The translations under genes were made by a program, and so were the position numbers. The notes under the pieces are model-generated. The model ran no database searches, was not told the origin of the DNA, and worked only from the letters and a program-made list of their open reading frames with translations. This document shows positions 1-6,488 of a DNA stretch of 10,292 nucleotides, piece by piece. Position 1 is the first letter of the stretch. Each line of letters opens with the position of its first letter. The DNA comes from Desulfobacterales bacterium. Lineage in GTDB: Bacteria; Desulfobacterota; Desulfobacteria; Desulfobacterales; C00003060. The stretch spans positions 1-10,292 of the forward strand of contig JAUWMM010000031.1 in NCBI GenBank assembly GCA_030613145.1. Reading direction: 5' to 3'.

Positions 1-9
1 CGGTAGTCC

Positions 10-55
10 CGGTCTGTCTTCGCCCCTGAGCTCAGACCGAAGGGGGCCAGGGGCG
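10..55. other. Overlapping G/C-rich inverted repeats in the left leader
   Basis: Two perfect inverted repeats interlock. A 7-bp pair (CGGTCTG at 10-16 with CAGACCG at 33-39) and an 8-bp pair (CGCCCCTG at 21-28 with CAGGGGCG at 48-55) each place one arm inside the loop of the other. A 10-bp palindrome, CTGAGCTCAG, sits at 26-35. As RNA the two stems could form an H-type pseudoknot or two exclusive hairpins. No U-tract follows, so this is not an ordinary terminator. The rest of the leader to 120 has repeated GAAC/AACC words and the ribosome binding site of the first gene, but no gene. The structure may belong to whatever lies upstream of the window. Confidence 0.4.
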
Positions 56-120
56 CTTCAACCGGGAACCGTGAACGTTGAACCGCTCAACCCAGGTCTG
101 AGTCATATAGGAGGATTAAA

Positions 121-309
121 ATGTTAAAGAAGAGACACATTGTAAGAGCTGAATGCCCGGCATGCGCCTGTGGGACTGTGAGCCAGCTTAGCCCGGAAGT
201 CCTGCGCGAGAAGTTCATAGGCGATGAAAAAGAGATCGATGTTCTCTGTCCCATGTGTGGGACCAAGCACAAAGGGGAACTGCACGAGCAGGAAGAAGAA
301 GTAGTCTAG
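121..309 (+). CDS. Small zinc-ribbon-like protein (62 aa)
   Basis: A short cytoplasmic protein with two knuckle-like cysteine groups: CPAC at residues 13-16, with a further Cys at 18, and CPMC at 43-46. The pair would make one four-cysteine zinc ribbon. The tail is acidic (a run of Glu near residues 55-60). There is no signal peptide or membrane segment. The ATG start is well supported by AGGAGG at 109-114, six bases upstream. It is the first gene in the window and is followed after 34 bases by a second zinc-ribbon protein, so the two are probably co-transcribed. I do not recognise a named family. A nucleic-acid-binding, protein-binding or metal-holding role is possible but not shown. Confidence 0.75.
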   Translation: MLKKRHIVRAECPACACGTVSQLSPEVLREKFIGDEKEIDVLCPMCGTKHKGELHEQEEEVV

Positions 310-343
310 GAAGAGTCTCTCAAGATTGCATCAGGAGGTTATC

Positions 344-529
344 ATGACCATTCCCCAACACTGCCCAGGTTTTCAACAGCTTAAGCATTTGCAGTCATTC
401 ATGTGCAAGTGCCCCAATTGTGGGAAGGAAAGAGAAATCTTTTCAGACGAGTTTGAAAAAAAACATATCTGCAAGGGATGCGGAAAAGAGATTGATTTTA
501 CACAGTGTACTCTCGATGGTGAGGCGTAG
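344..529 (+). CDS. Small zinc-ribbon protein (61 aa)
   Basis: Two CxxC knuckles, CPNC at residues 23-26 and CKGC at 43-46, each followed by Gly-Lys, give a classic rubredoxin-like or zinc-ribbon pattern about 17 residues apart. Extra cysteines sit at 7, 21 and 55. The ATG at 344 is chosen over an upstream in-frame start at 326 because AGGAGG at 333-338 lies five bases before it. The 3' end overlaps the start of the DUF255 gene by 14 bases in another frame, which suggests translational coupling. Function is unknown; its position suggests it belongs with the thioredoxin-fold protein downstream. No signal peptide is seen, so it should stay in the cytoplasm, unlike its large neighbour. Confidence 0.75.
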   Translation: MTIPQHCPGFQQLKHLQSFMCKCPNCGKEREIFSDEFEKKHICKGCGKEIDFTQCTLDGEA

Positions 530-2675
530 CATTAGACTCGTCCTGTGGTCGTCGGTTTTTCTGGTAACTTCTTTGTCAGGGGGTCAGGTGTATTCGGCTG
601 ACGACAAAACGAGAGGGGCTTCCAATCGCTTAATCAGCGAGAAGAGCCCCTACCTTCTCCAGCATGCCACAAACCCGGTTGACTGGTATCCCTGGAGTGA
701 TGAGGCTTTCCAAAAAGCGAAAAAAGAGGACAAGCCTATCTTTCTATCCATAGGATATGCCACCTGCCACTGGTGTCATGTGATGGCACACGAGTCGTTT
801 GAGGATGAGGAAGTTGCCCGAATTCTGAACAAATATTTCATCGCCATCAAGGTAGACCGTGAAGAGCGTCCGGACGTGGACAAGATTTACATGTCCGTGT
901 GCCAGTCTTTGACAGGGCACGGGGGATGGCCTCTTTCGATCTTCATGACACCCGAGGGCAAACCCTTCTTTGCGGGCACCTACTTTCCGAAGTTAAACCG
1001 GTTGGGGATGCCCGGTTTTGTGAGTGTCCTGGAGCAGATTGCAGCCATGTGGCAAAACGAACGGGCAAGTATACTGAAATCGAGTGAGGCCATCACAGTC
1101 GCCATTCAACCTGGATCAGATTCGGATGAGTCAGTGGATGCCGTAAGTGTTGAGACGTTGAAAAAGGGCTACGCGCAGCTTGCAAAGATCTTTGATCCGA
1201 ATTGGGGCGGATTTGGCACTGCACCGAAATTTCCAACACCCCATCACCTCACCTTTCTCCTGAGATGGCACAAGCGGAGCGGCGATTCCATGGTCTTGGA
1301 AGTGGTGGAAAAGACCCTGGAGGCCATGAGGAGAGGGGGCATCTTTGACCAGATCGGTTTTGGCTTCCATCGATATTCAGTTGATGAGAAGTGGCTGGTT
1401 CCCCACTTTGAAAAGATGCTTTACGATCAGGCCTTGCTGGCCATGGCTTATACAGAGGCCTATCAGGTGACAGGAAAGTCTGAATTTGCGCAGGTGGCCC
1501 GAGAAATATTTACATATGTATTGCGCGATATGACCTCCCCTGATGGCGGATTCTATTCCGCAGAAGACGCCGACAGTGAAGGCAAGGAGGGTCTGTTCTA
1601 TGTTTGGACACCTCGGGAGGTTAAAGCACATTTGGGCAAAGAGACGGGCGATCTCTTCTGCCGCTTTTATGGCATCACTGAGGCAGGTAGTTTTGAAGAA
1701 GGCCAGAGCATCCCCTATGTGCGTATGTCTGTCCGGAGCTTTGCGGCAAAAGAGGGCATGGAACTGACAAGACTTGAGACGGTTCTCGAGGACACGAGGG
1801 ATAGACTCTTTCATATCCGCAAAAAACGGGTTCACCCCCTTAAAGACGACAAGATTCTGACCTCCTGGAACGGTCTCATGATCGCTGCCTTTGCAAAAGG
1901 GTACCAGGTCCTTGGCGATCAAGCGTATGCGGACGCAGCCCAAAGGGCCGCTGGGGTCATCTTAAGAAACCTCAGAACAGCCGATGGTAGGCTTCTCCGC
2001 CGGTACAGGCAAGGGGATGCAGCCTATCCGGGATACCTGGATGACTACGCCTTTTTGGTCTGGGGCTTGATCGAATTGTATGAGGCTACCTTTTCGATTT
2101 CATATCTTGAGGAGGCCCTTGTCCTTAACAAGGCGATGATAGACATTTTCTGGGACAAACAGGGTGGGGGACTTTATTTTACCGGGAAAGGGAACGAACC
2201 ACTGATCACACGGAGCAAAGAGGTCTACGATGGGGCCCTGCCTTCAGGCAACTCGGTTGCCGCCTTGAACTTCTTGCGTTTGGGCCGCATGACAGGCAAT
2301 GTCGATTTGGAGCAAAGGGCCGAACAATTGGCCCGGGCCTTTTCCAGGCAGGTCATGGTCCAACCCATGGCTTATACTCAATTGTTGACAGCCCTTGATT
2401 TTATGATTGGCCCAAACCGGGAGATTGTCATTGCCGGGGACCCTGCTCTTGACACCACTCGAGCTATGGTCAGCGTCGTGTGGAGAAAGTTTCTACCCAA
2501 CAAGGTTTTGCTTCTTAGACGTCAAGGGACGGAAGGCAAAAGACTTGCGGACTTGTCTCCCTTTGTGGAGGCCATGGCTCCTATCAATCACCAACCCACA
2601 GTTTATCTGTGTGAGCAATACGCCTGTCAGATACCCATAAAGGACGTGGGTCAGTTAGAAGCAGTGCTTCATTGA
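516..2675 (+). CDS. DUF255 (YyaL/SSP411-type) thioredoxin-fold and barrel protein, apparently exported
   Basis: A 719-residue member of the family also called spermatogenesis-associated protein 20/YyaL. The N-terminal thioredoxin-like domain has the family signature [17 protein letters not shown], the CHWCHVM active site (C84, C87), the [10 protein letters not shown] block near residue 113 and GGWP...FAGTYFP at 136-158. The C-terminal half is the (alpha/alpha)6-barrel seen in six-hairpin glycosidases, with the [10 protein letters not shown] block at 444-453 and a late Cys pair (C699, C704) in a CEQYAC context. No reaction is firmly known for the family. A longer in-frame start exists at 420, but the ATG at 516 gives a clear signal peptide (MVRRS, then a hydrophobic stretch, cleavage likely after residue 27) and only 14 bases of overlap with the gene before. 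The ribosome binding site is weak, consistent with coupling. Family members usually lack an export signal, so periplasmic location is an inference worth testing. Confidence 0.93.
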   Translation: MVRRSIRLVLWSSVFLVTSLSGGQVYSADDKTRGASNRLISEKSPYLLQHATNPVDWYPWSDEAFQKAKKEDKPIFLSIGYATCHWCHVMAHESFEDEEVARILNKYFIAIKVDREERPDVDKIYMSVCQSLTGHGGWPLSIFMTPEGKPFFAGTYFPKLNRLGMPGFVSVLEQIAAMWQNERASILKSSEAITVAIQPGSDSDESVDAVSVETLKKGYAQLAKIFDPNWGGFGTAPKFPTPHHLTFLLRWHKRSGDSMVLEVVEKTLEAMRRGGIFDQIGFGFHRYSVDEKWLVPHFEKMLYDQALLAMAYTEAYQVTGKSEFAQVAREIFTYVLRDMTSPDGGFYSAEDADSEGKEGLFYVWTPREVKAHLGKETGDLFCRFYGITEAGSFEEGQSIPYVRMSVRSFAAKEGMELTRLETVLEDTRDRLFHIRKKRVHPLKDDKILTSWNGLMIAAFAKGYQVLGDQAYADAAQRAAGVILRNLRTADGRLLRRYRQGDAAYPGYLDDYAFLVWGLIELYEATFSISYLEEALVLNKAMIDIFWDKQGGGLYFTGKGNEPLITRSKEVYDGALPSGNSVAALNFLRLGRMTGNVDLEQRAEQLARAFSRQVMVQPMAYTQLLTALDFMIGPNREIVIAGDPALDTTRAMVSVVWRKFLPNKVLLLRRQGTEGKRLADLSPFVEAMAPINHQPTVYLCEQYACQIPIKDVGQLEAVLH

Positions 2676-2735
2676 CTTCGCCTGAGGATGCTTTCTTAGT
2701 GGACATTGGCGTAAATATGATGGGAGGTGATACGC

Positions 2736-2924
2736 ATGAAATGCAACATAGGGAAAACCGATCGGATTATCAGAGTGCTCATAGGGCTCATTGTCATTGC
2801 AGTTGGCGTCTATTTGAAGAGTTGGTGGGGAGCTGTCGGCCTAGTGCCGCTTTTTACAGCCGCCATAGGTTGGTGTGGACTCTATACCCTTTTTGGAATG
2901 TCAACGTGCAAGGTAAAGGGTTAA
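2736..2924 (+). CDS. DUF2892-like small membrane protein (62 aa)
   Basis: Begins MKCNIGKTDRIIRVLIG, the usual opening of DUF2892 proteins (the membrane part of YgaP-like rhodanese proteins), followed by two hydrophobic segments at about residues 11-29 and 33-54 joined by a short KSWWG turn. Cysteines at 3, 49 and 60. The start at ATG 2736 is set by GGGAGGTGA at 2722-2730; a GTG at 2727 lies inside that site and is rejected. In other bacteria the domain is often beside or fused to rhodanese or other sulfur and redox proteins. Its role here is unknown. It precedes the cytochrome P460-like gene by 15 bases and is likely in the same transcript. Confidence 0.85.
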   Translation: MKCNIGKTDRIIRVLIGLIVIAVGVYLKSWWGAVGLVPLFTAAIGWCGLYTLFGMSTCKVKG

Positions 2925-2939
2925 GAAAGGAGGCTCAAA

Positions 2940-3419
2940 ATGAAAAAAGTGGCAATGACTATCGGCGTTTTGATCATTACAGCTTGTTTTCTGTCAGGTT
3001 CTCTTGCTTCTCAGGAAATGCCCGGGCCAGGTCCGGCTGAGCTGTGGAACTACATCACAAAAGTTTCTCCATACAAAGAATGGTCCTTCTGGCCAGACCA
3101 TCAGGGCATGCAACCAGGGCGAGCGCCGCACGGCCCCCTGCACAAGGTTTACGTGAATAACCATGCACTGAATTCACCAAAACCTCCGGTTCAGTATGGT
3201 GCCATCCAAGTAAAGGAAAATTACAGCAAAGCCAAGGAGCTTAAGGCCATCACCGTGATGTACAAGGCCCATGGATACAATCCAAAGGATGGAGACTGGT
3301 TTTGGGTAAAGTATACACCCGATGGCAAGGCCGGGCCTTTTGGTAAACCTGCAGGCTGTATTGGTTGTCACGGAACCAGGGCGAGCAATGACTTCATTTT
3401 GGTACATGAATTTAGGTAG
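2940..3419 (+). CDS. Cytochrome P460 family-like monohaem protein
   Basis: A 159-residue exported protein with one haem c motif, CIGCH at 140-144, close to the C-terminus in the context FGKPAGCIGCHG, which is the arrangement of cytochrome P460-like proteins. The core has PYKEWSFWP near 44-52, a VKENYSKAKE stretch near 91-100 that holds candidate lysines for the P460 haem cross-link, and DGDWFWVKYTPDG near 117-129. Founding P460 enzymes oxidise hydroxylamine or detoxify NO; many anaerobe homologues have no known activity. The N-terminus is a signal sequence; cleavage near residue 24 is likely, though ITAC at 13-16 could be read as a lipobox. A strong AAAGGAGG site precedes the ATG. It sits between a DUF2892 protein and a b-type cytochrome-like membrane protein, suggesting a periplasmic redox role. 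Confidence 0.85.
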   Translation: MKKVAMTIGVLIITACFLSGSLASQEMPGPGPAELWNYITKVSPYKEWSFWPDHQGMQPGRAPHGPLHKVYVNNHALNSPKPPVQYGAIQVKENYSKAKELKAITVMYKAHGYNPKDGDWFWVKYTPDGKAGPFGKPAGCIGCHGTRASNDFILVHEFR

Positions 3420-3464
3420 AGGCGTTTTCTAAAAAGCAATTTTTTGTTTCTGCCAATCACACAC

Positions 3465-3470
3465 AGGAGG
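3465..3470 (+). promoter_or_regulatory. Ribosome binding site fixing a TTG start
   Basis: AGGAGG seven bases before the TTG at 3478. There is no in-frame ATG near enough to give the first histidine-bearing helix, so this site decides the start of the b-type cytochrome-like gene. Confidence 0.75.
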
Positions 3471-3477
3471 GGCTGTT

Positions 3478-3906
3478 TTGCTTTCTGTTCATCCTGTCAT
3501 TCAGGGTTCAGCCACTCTGTTGGCCCTGTACGTATTCTTCTTGGGGTTACAACGCTTTCGCTTCCTACATCTTTATCAAGGAGTGGCTTTCAAGTGGAAG
3601 CGGCATGTGTTCTTGGGAGAGATTGCTTTGGGGGCATGGTTGGTTGGCATAGTGGGCGGCATGACCATGGTTTACTTTTACTGGTACGGGTTTCTTATGA
3701 CGGGTACCCATGGGAAGGTTGCCCTGGTGATGGTTCCCTTTATCATCTTTGGCTTTGCCTCCGGGCAGTACATGAACCATTACAAAAAGAAAAGAAAGGC
3801 CCTTCCCTTGATTCATGGCCTGAGCAATCTTGTTCTTTTGATTCTTGCTTTGACCCAGGTGGTGAGTGGCTGGTGGGTTTATAGGGTTTTCGTTTTAGGA
3901 TGGTGA
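3478..3906 (+). CDS. Four-helix b-type cytochrome-like membrane protein (DUF4079-like)
   Basis: A 142-residue membrane protein with four predicted helices at about 8-26, 45-66, 78-98 and 112-138. Histidines stand at or near helix ends: H5 in HPVIQG, H43 in KRHVFLGE, H78 in GTHGK and H113 in LIHGLSN. This four-histidine pattern resembles cytochrome b561 or DUF4079 proteins, where pairs of histidines ligate haem b and carry electrons from quinol across the membrane. Family assignment is from pattern only. The start is a TTG with an AGGAGG site. The gene lies between the P460-like cytochrome and the five-haem cytochrome, so a quinone-to-periplasm relay is a reasonable inference. No c-type haem motif is present. 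Confidence 0.8.
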   Translation: MLSVHPVIQGSATLLALYVFFLGLQRFRFLHLYQGVAFKWKRHVFLGEIALGAWLVGIVGGMTMVYFYWYGFLMTGTHGKVALVMVPFIIFGFASGQYMNHYKKKRKALPLIHGLSNLVLLILALTQVVSGWWVYRVFVLGW

Positions 3907-3992
3907 CCGCTTGAACTTCTGCTCAAAGGCTTGAAGTGGCCCGGAGATATGAGCCGTGGACCCAATTTCGTATCAAAATGAGGGGAGGTATT

Positions 3993-5336
3993 ATGAAAAG
4001 AGGGAACGTGATTTTTTTGGCAATTTTCTTTGTTCTAACCCCTTTTATTGCAATAGGGGCAGAAATGGGCAAATTCCAGTATGAAGATTTCAAAAAACCA
4101 ACGAAATGCAGGACCTGCCACAAGGGGATTTATCAGGAATGGCAACAAAGCCTTATGTCTCAGTCATTCACTCATCATTGGGATGACGTGGAATATTTCA
4201 AGCTCGCCTTACCTCATGCCCTGAAGCTAGATAAAGTGGCAGGGGTAAAAGGAGGATGCGTTGCTTGCCACGGTCCCCTTGCCTTCTTAACCGGAGATAT
4301 ACCCCCAAAGCCACCTGCGGCAGGGACACGGGTGAATGAAGGGGTAAGTTGTGAGATTTGTCACAGCATTACCGGATCAACGGAAAAAGAACCCTTTAAT
4401 TTTAGCTTTGTCATAGAGCCTGGCAAGGTGAAGTTTGGCCCAAGAAGTGATGGGCAATCTTCCTTTCATGATGTTAAATATTCTAAATTTATCAGAAGCT
4501 CTGAGCTTTGTGCCACTTGTCATGATGAGCAAAGCCCTTATGGTGCCTGGGTAAAAGAAACCTACCGGGAGTGGAAGGCAGGGCCTTATGCCAAGGAGGG
4601 AATAAGATGTCAGGACTGCCACATGTATCGAGCGCCCGGGAAATCTGCCAGAGGAGGGAAATTACGGACTGACATGGCCCATCATGCCTTCCATGGTGCC
4701 CATTTTCCCAATAAAATGGCTGGAGCAGTAGATATTGCCTTATATGCAGACGCAAATCAGATCACCCCTGACTCAAGCATAAAGGTCAGAACGGAGCTTT
4801 TCAATGGCAAGGTAGGGCACTCTATACCCTCTGGGTCGTCTGAAGAGAGGATGCTTTGGCTTGAGATGGTGGCGATTGATGCCAAAGGAAAGACCTATTA
4901 TTTAGCTTTGGACAAGAAGGGTTTTCAGGGAGAAGACTATACGATTTCTAATGCAAAGGCATTAGCCTATCAAGCCATGGGTGAAATCATGGGCATGAAA
5001 GAATTTCAGGGCGTAAAGAGAGATGGTGATATACCGGATGGCGTAAGGATTTTTAGAAGACCCTTTCTTGACCCGAAAGGGAGAATGACCATCTGTCAAT
5101 GGTACACGGCTGAAAACACGCTAGTAGACTACAGAATTGGCCCTCAGGAGACAAAGATCGAGACCTATTCCTGGAATATACCTAAAGATATATCCCCGGG
5201 TCCAGTAACTATTAAGGCTATCCTTTACTACAGCCTTGTCCCAAGCTCAGTGGGTGAGTTTTTGCAGCTTATGCCTTCAGAATATGCACCAATAAATGTG
5301 AATACGGCTACACTTACTATTCAAGGAGCAAAATAG
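3993..5336 (+). CDS. Exported multihaem cytochrome c with five CxxCH motifs (cytochrome c554-like)
   Basis: A 447-residue protein with a signal peptide (MKRGN then a hydrophobic run, cleavage near residue 23). Five haem c attachment sites are seen: CRTCH at 39-43, CVACH at 89-93, CEICH at 120-124, CATCH at 173-177 and CQDCH at 206-210. The layout matches the cytochrome c554/hydroxylamine-oxidoreductase-like superfamily in its N-terminal half. Extra histidines (H61, H62, H75, H159, H230, H231, H234, H237) could be distal ligands. From about residue 240 the chain has no haem sites and looks beta-rich, a separate C-terminal domain. The ATG at 3993 is chosen over one at 3936 because of GGGGAGG at 3982-3988 and the signal peptide. 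It probably accepts electrons from the membrane protein encoded just before it. The terminal acceptor cannot be read from the sequence. Confidence 0.88.
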   Translation: MKRGNVIFLAIFFVLTPFIAIGAEMGKFQYEDFKKPTKCRTCHKGIYQEWQQSLMSQSFTHHWDDVEYFKLALPHALKLDKVAGVKGGCVACHGPLAFLTGDIPPKPPAAGTRVNEGVSCEICHSITGSTEKEPFNFSFVIEPGKVKFGPRSDGQSSFHDVKYSKFIRSSELCATCHDEQSPYGAWVKETYREWKAGPYAKEGIRCQDCHMYRAPGKSARGGKLRTDMAHHAFHGAHFPNKMAGAVDIALYADANQITPDSSIKVRTELFNGKVGHSIPSGSSEERMLWLEMVAIDAKGKTYYLALDKKGFQGEDYTISNAKALAYQAMGEIMGMKEFQGVKRDGDIPDGVRIFRRPFLDPKGRMTICQWYTAENTLVDYRIGPQETKIETYSWNIPKDISPGPVTIKAILYYSLVPSSVGEFLQLMPSEYAPINVNTATLTIQGAK

Positions 5337-5379
5337 GGCAAGGGTGAGGCGTTGGGTAGATGGACTGTTACCATAAGAG

Positions 5380-5530
5380 AGTCAATTTCATTAACTTAAC
5401 CTCAAAATCTCCCCCCTTTTTTAATGGGGGGCGGGGGGGGATTTCTTGGGAGAGCTTGAAAATCCCCCTAAATCCCCCTTTTACAAAGGGGGACTTTGAA
5501 GCAACGGCCCTTAAGTTAATGACATTGATT
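5380..5530. repeat. MITE-like imperfect palindrome with terminal inverted repeats
   Basis: The gap 5337-5553 has no credible gene. Its ends, at 5380-5399 and 5511-5530, are inverted copies matching at 18 of 20 positions (core TTAACTTAA / TTAAGTTAA). Inside, each arm has its own hairpin: C6/G6 at 5411-5416 and 5426-5431, and an 8-bp perfect stem at 5474-5481 with 5485-5492. The two arms also pair with each other, for example GGGGATTTC at 5437-5445 with GAAAATCCCC at 5458-5467. AGAGA at 5376-5380 and 5531-5535 could be a target duplication, though it is short and simple. Runs of this C5/T3/A3/G5 type are dispersed in many Desulfobacterota and other genomes and give spurious short proteins rich in PPF-KGG words. 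Probably a non-autonomous element or its relic. Confidence 0.7.
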
Positions 5531-5541
5531 AGAGAATTACA

Positions 5542-5550
5542 GGGAGGTGA
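5542..5550 (+). promoter_or_regulatory. Ribosome binding site fixing a GTG start
   Basis: GGGAGGTGA with its GGAGG core six bases before GTG 5554. It lies just 11 bases beyond the right end of the palindromic repeat, so the repeat forms the upstream flank of the ferritin-like gene. Confidence 0.7.
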
Positions 5551-5553
5551 GCC

Positions 5554-6414
5554 GTGGAGAAACAAGGATTAATTGGTTTGTTAAATAGGGATTTAGCTGA
5601 CGAGCATGCAGCGATCATACGGTATCTTGTCCACGGATGGATGGAAGGGGAAGATACCCCCCTGGGGGCGAGCCTGATTTCCATCTCCAGGGATGAGATG
5701 TGGCACATGCACTGGCTGGGTATGATCATAGGTGAATTGGGAGGGGAGCCGAACTTCACACCCGCTCCCTATCCCTACGATCCAACCAGCCGGGCCACAA
5801 TGCTCAAATCGTACGTCGAATACGAGGAGAAGTTGATCCCTCATTACGGCGGAGAAGCGGATAAGGTGGATGATCCCCACATCAGGAGGGTCCTTCAGAA
5901 AGAAGCCTGGGAATCGGCTATCCATGCCAGAAAGTTTCAAAGAAAACTGGACAAATTAAGCCCGGAAGAGGCAGCAGGCCTCCCAGGGGAGGAGAGTGAA
6001 TTGCCCAAGGAGCTCCTGGACAAGTTGCAGATAGAAGTGACAAGTAAATATACCGAGATGTTGCAGCATTTACGCACATCCTGGCTTTTCCAAAAAGATG
6101 AAATCATGGGCTGGAAGATCATGGATATGGCCATAGAGAAAATGAAACAGCTGGCACACTTTGCTGAAGATATAGCAGAAGATGGTGTTGCCCCCAAATT
6201 CAAACCTGGCGAGATAGACATGAGTAATGTCATTGGACTGGCTCTGAAAAGGGCCTTGGAAGATGTGCGGGGGGCTCGGGAGCGCCACTTGAAGTTGAGA
6301 GAAGACAGCGAAGTGAAGAAGCATTCAGGACTTGTCATTAACCTGGACCTCACCGTCCAACAGGAGGAATATCAAGGAGCAGAGATCGAAGACTGGATAA
6401 AGAACAGAAGCTGA
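5554..6414 (+). CDS. Ferritin-like diiron protein, possibly with two helical bundles
   Basis: A 286-residue, largely helical soluble protein. Residues 1-130 form a ferritin-like four-helix bundle with candidate iron ligands in order: E17 (DLADEHAAIIRY), E48 and H51 (RDEMWHMHW, an ExxH motif), E91/E92 (VEYEEKL), and E117/E120 with H124 (EAWESAIHARKF). A charged linker at about 133-155 is followed by a second helical region (155-250) with E161, E168, E195, H202 and H245, which may be a second, divergent bundle. Standard bacterioferritins are about 160 residues, so this is nearly double. Family members store iron or use a diiron site to reduce O2 or peroxide. The start is GTG. No export signal. 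It is followed by a membrane diiron hydroxylase after 72 bases. Confidence 0.82.
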   Translation: MEKQGLIGLLNRDLADEHAAIIRYLVHGWMEGEDTPLGASLISISRDEMWHMHWLGMIIGELGGEPNFTPAPYPYDPTSRATMLKSYVEYEEKLIPHYGGEADKVDDPHIRRVLQKEAWESAIHARKFQRKLDKLSPEEAAGLPGEESELPKELLDKLQIEVTSKYTEMLQHLRTSWLFQKDEIMGWKIMDMAIEKMKQLAHFAEDIAEDGVAPKFKPGEIDMSNVIGLALKRALEDVRGARERHLKLREDSEVKKHSGLVINLDLTVQQEEYQGAEIEDWIKNRS

Positions 6415-6468
6415 AGTCGGTGATAGATCGTGCCGTGGATCAAAGTTATGATGACATGATGTAAACTT

Positions 6469-6488
6469 GTTCTCAGGAGTTCTCAGGT
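6469..6488 (+). repeat. 10-bp tandem duplication spanning a ribosome binding site and GTG start
   Basis: GTTCTCAGGA at 6469-6478 is repeated as GTTCTCAGGT at 6479-6488 (9 of 10 identical). The first copy supplies AGGAG (6475-6479) as ribosome binding site; the second supplies the first two bases of the GTG start at 6487. The duplication thus appears to have shaped the initiation region of the hydroxylase gene. Confidence 0.6.

Noticed and set aside
78..109. TTGAAC and CATATA as a promoter for the first gene
   Set aside because: The spacing is about 20 bases and the second box overlaps the ribosome binding site, so a transcription start there would leave almost no leader.
1377..1943. A 188-codon open frame on the minus strand inside the DUF255 gene
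   Set aside because: It lies fully antisense to a strongly conserved coding region and its translation has no recognisable domain.
2672..3040. A 122-codon plus-strand frame across the DUF2892 and P460-like starts
   Set aside because: It overlaps two genes that have clear ribosome binding sites and family motifs, and its own translation is not protein-like.
3429..3446. A-run/T-run stem after the P460-like gene as a terminator
   Set aside because: The possible stem is only A-T pairs and too weak to support the call.
3444..3884. A 146-codon frame overlapping the b-type cytochrome-like gene
   Set aside because: The other frame gives four clean membrane helices with placed histidines and a good ribosome binding site; this one does not.
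5360..5572. Short open frames on both strands in the gap after the multihaem cytochrome
   Set aside because: They are translations of the palindromic repeat, with the PPF-KGG words that such repeats give in any genome.
5937..6353. A 138-codon minus-strand frame opposite the ferritin-like gene
   Set aside because: Low-complexity, serine-rich translation typical of an antisense shadow; no ribosome binding site.
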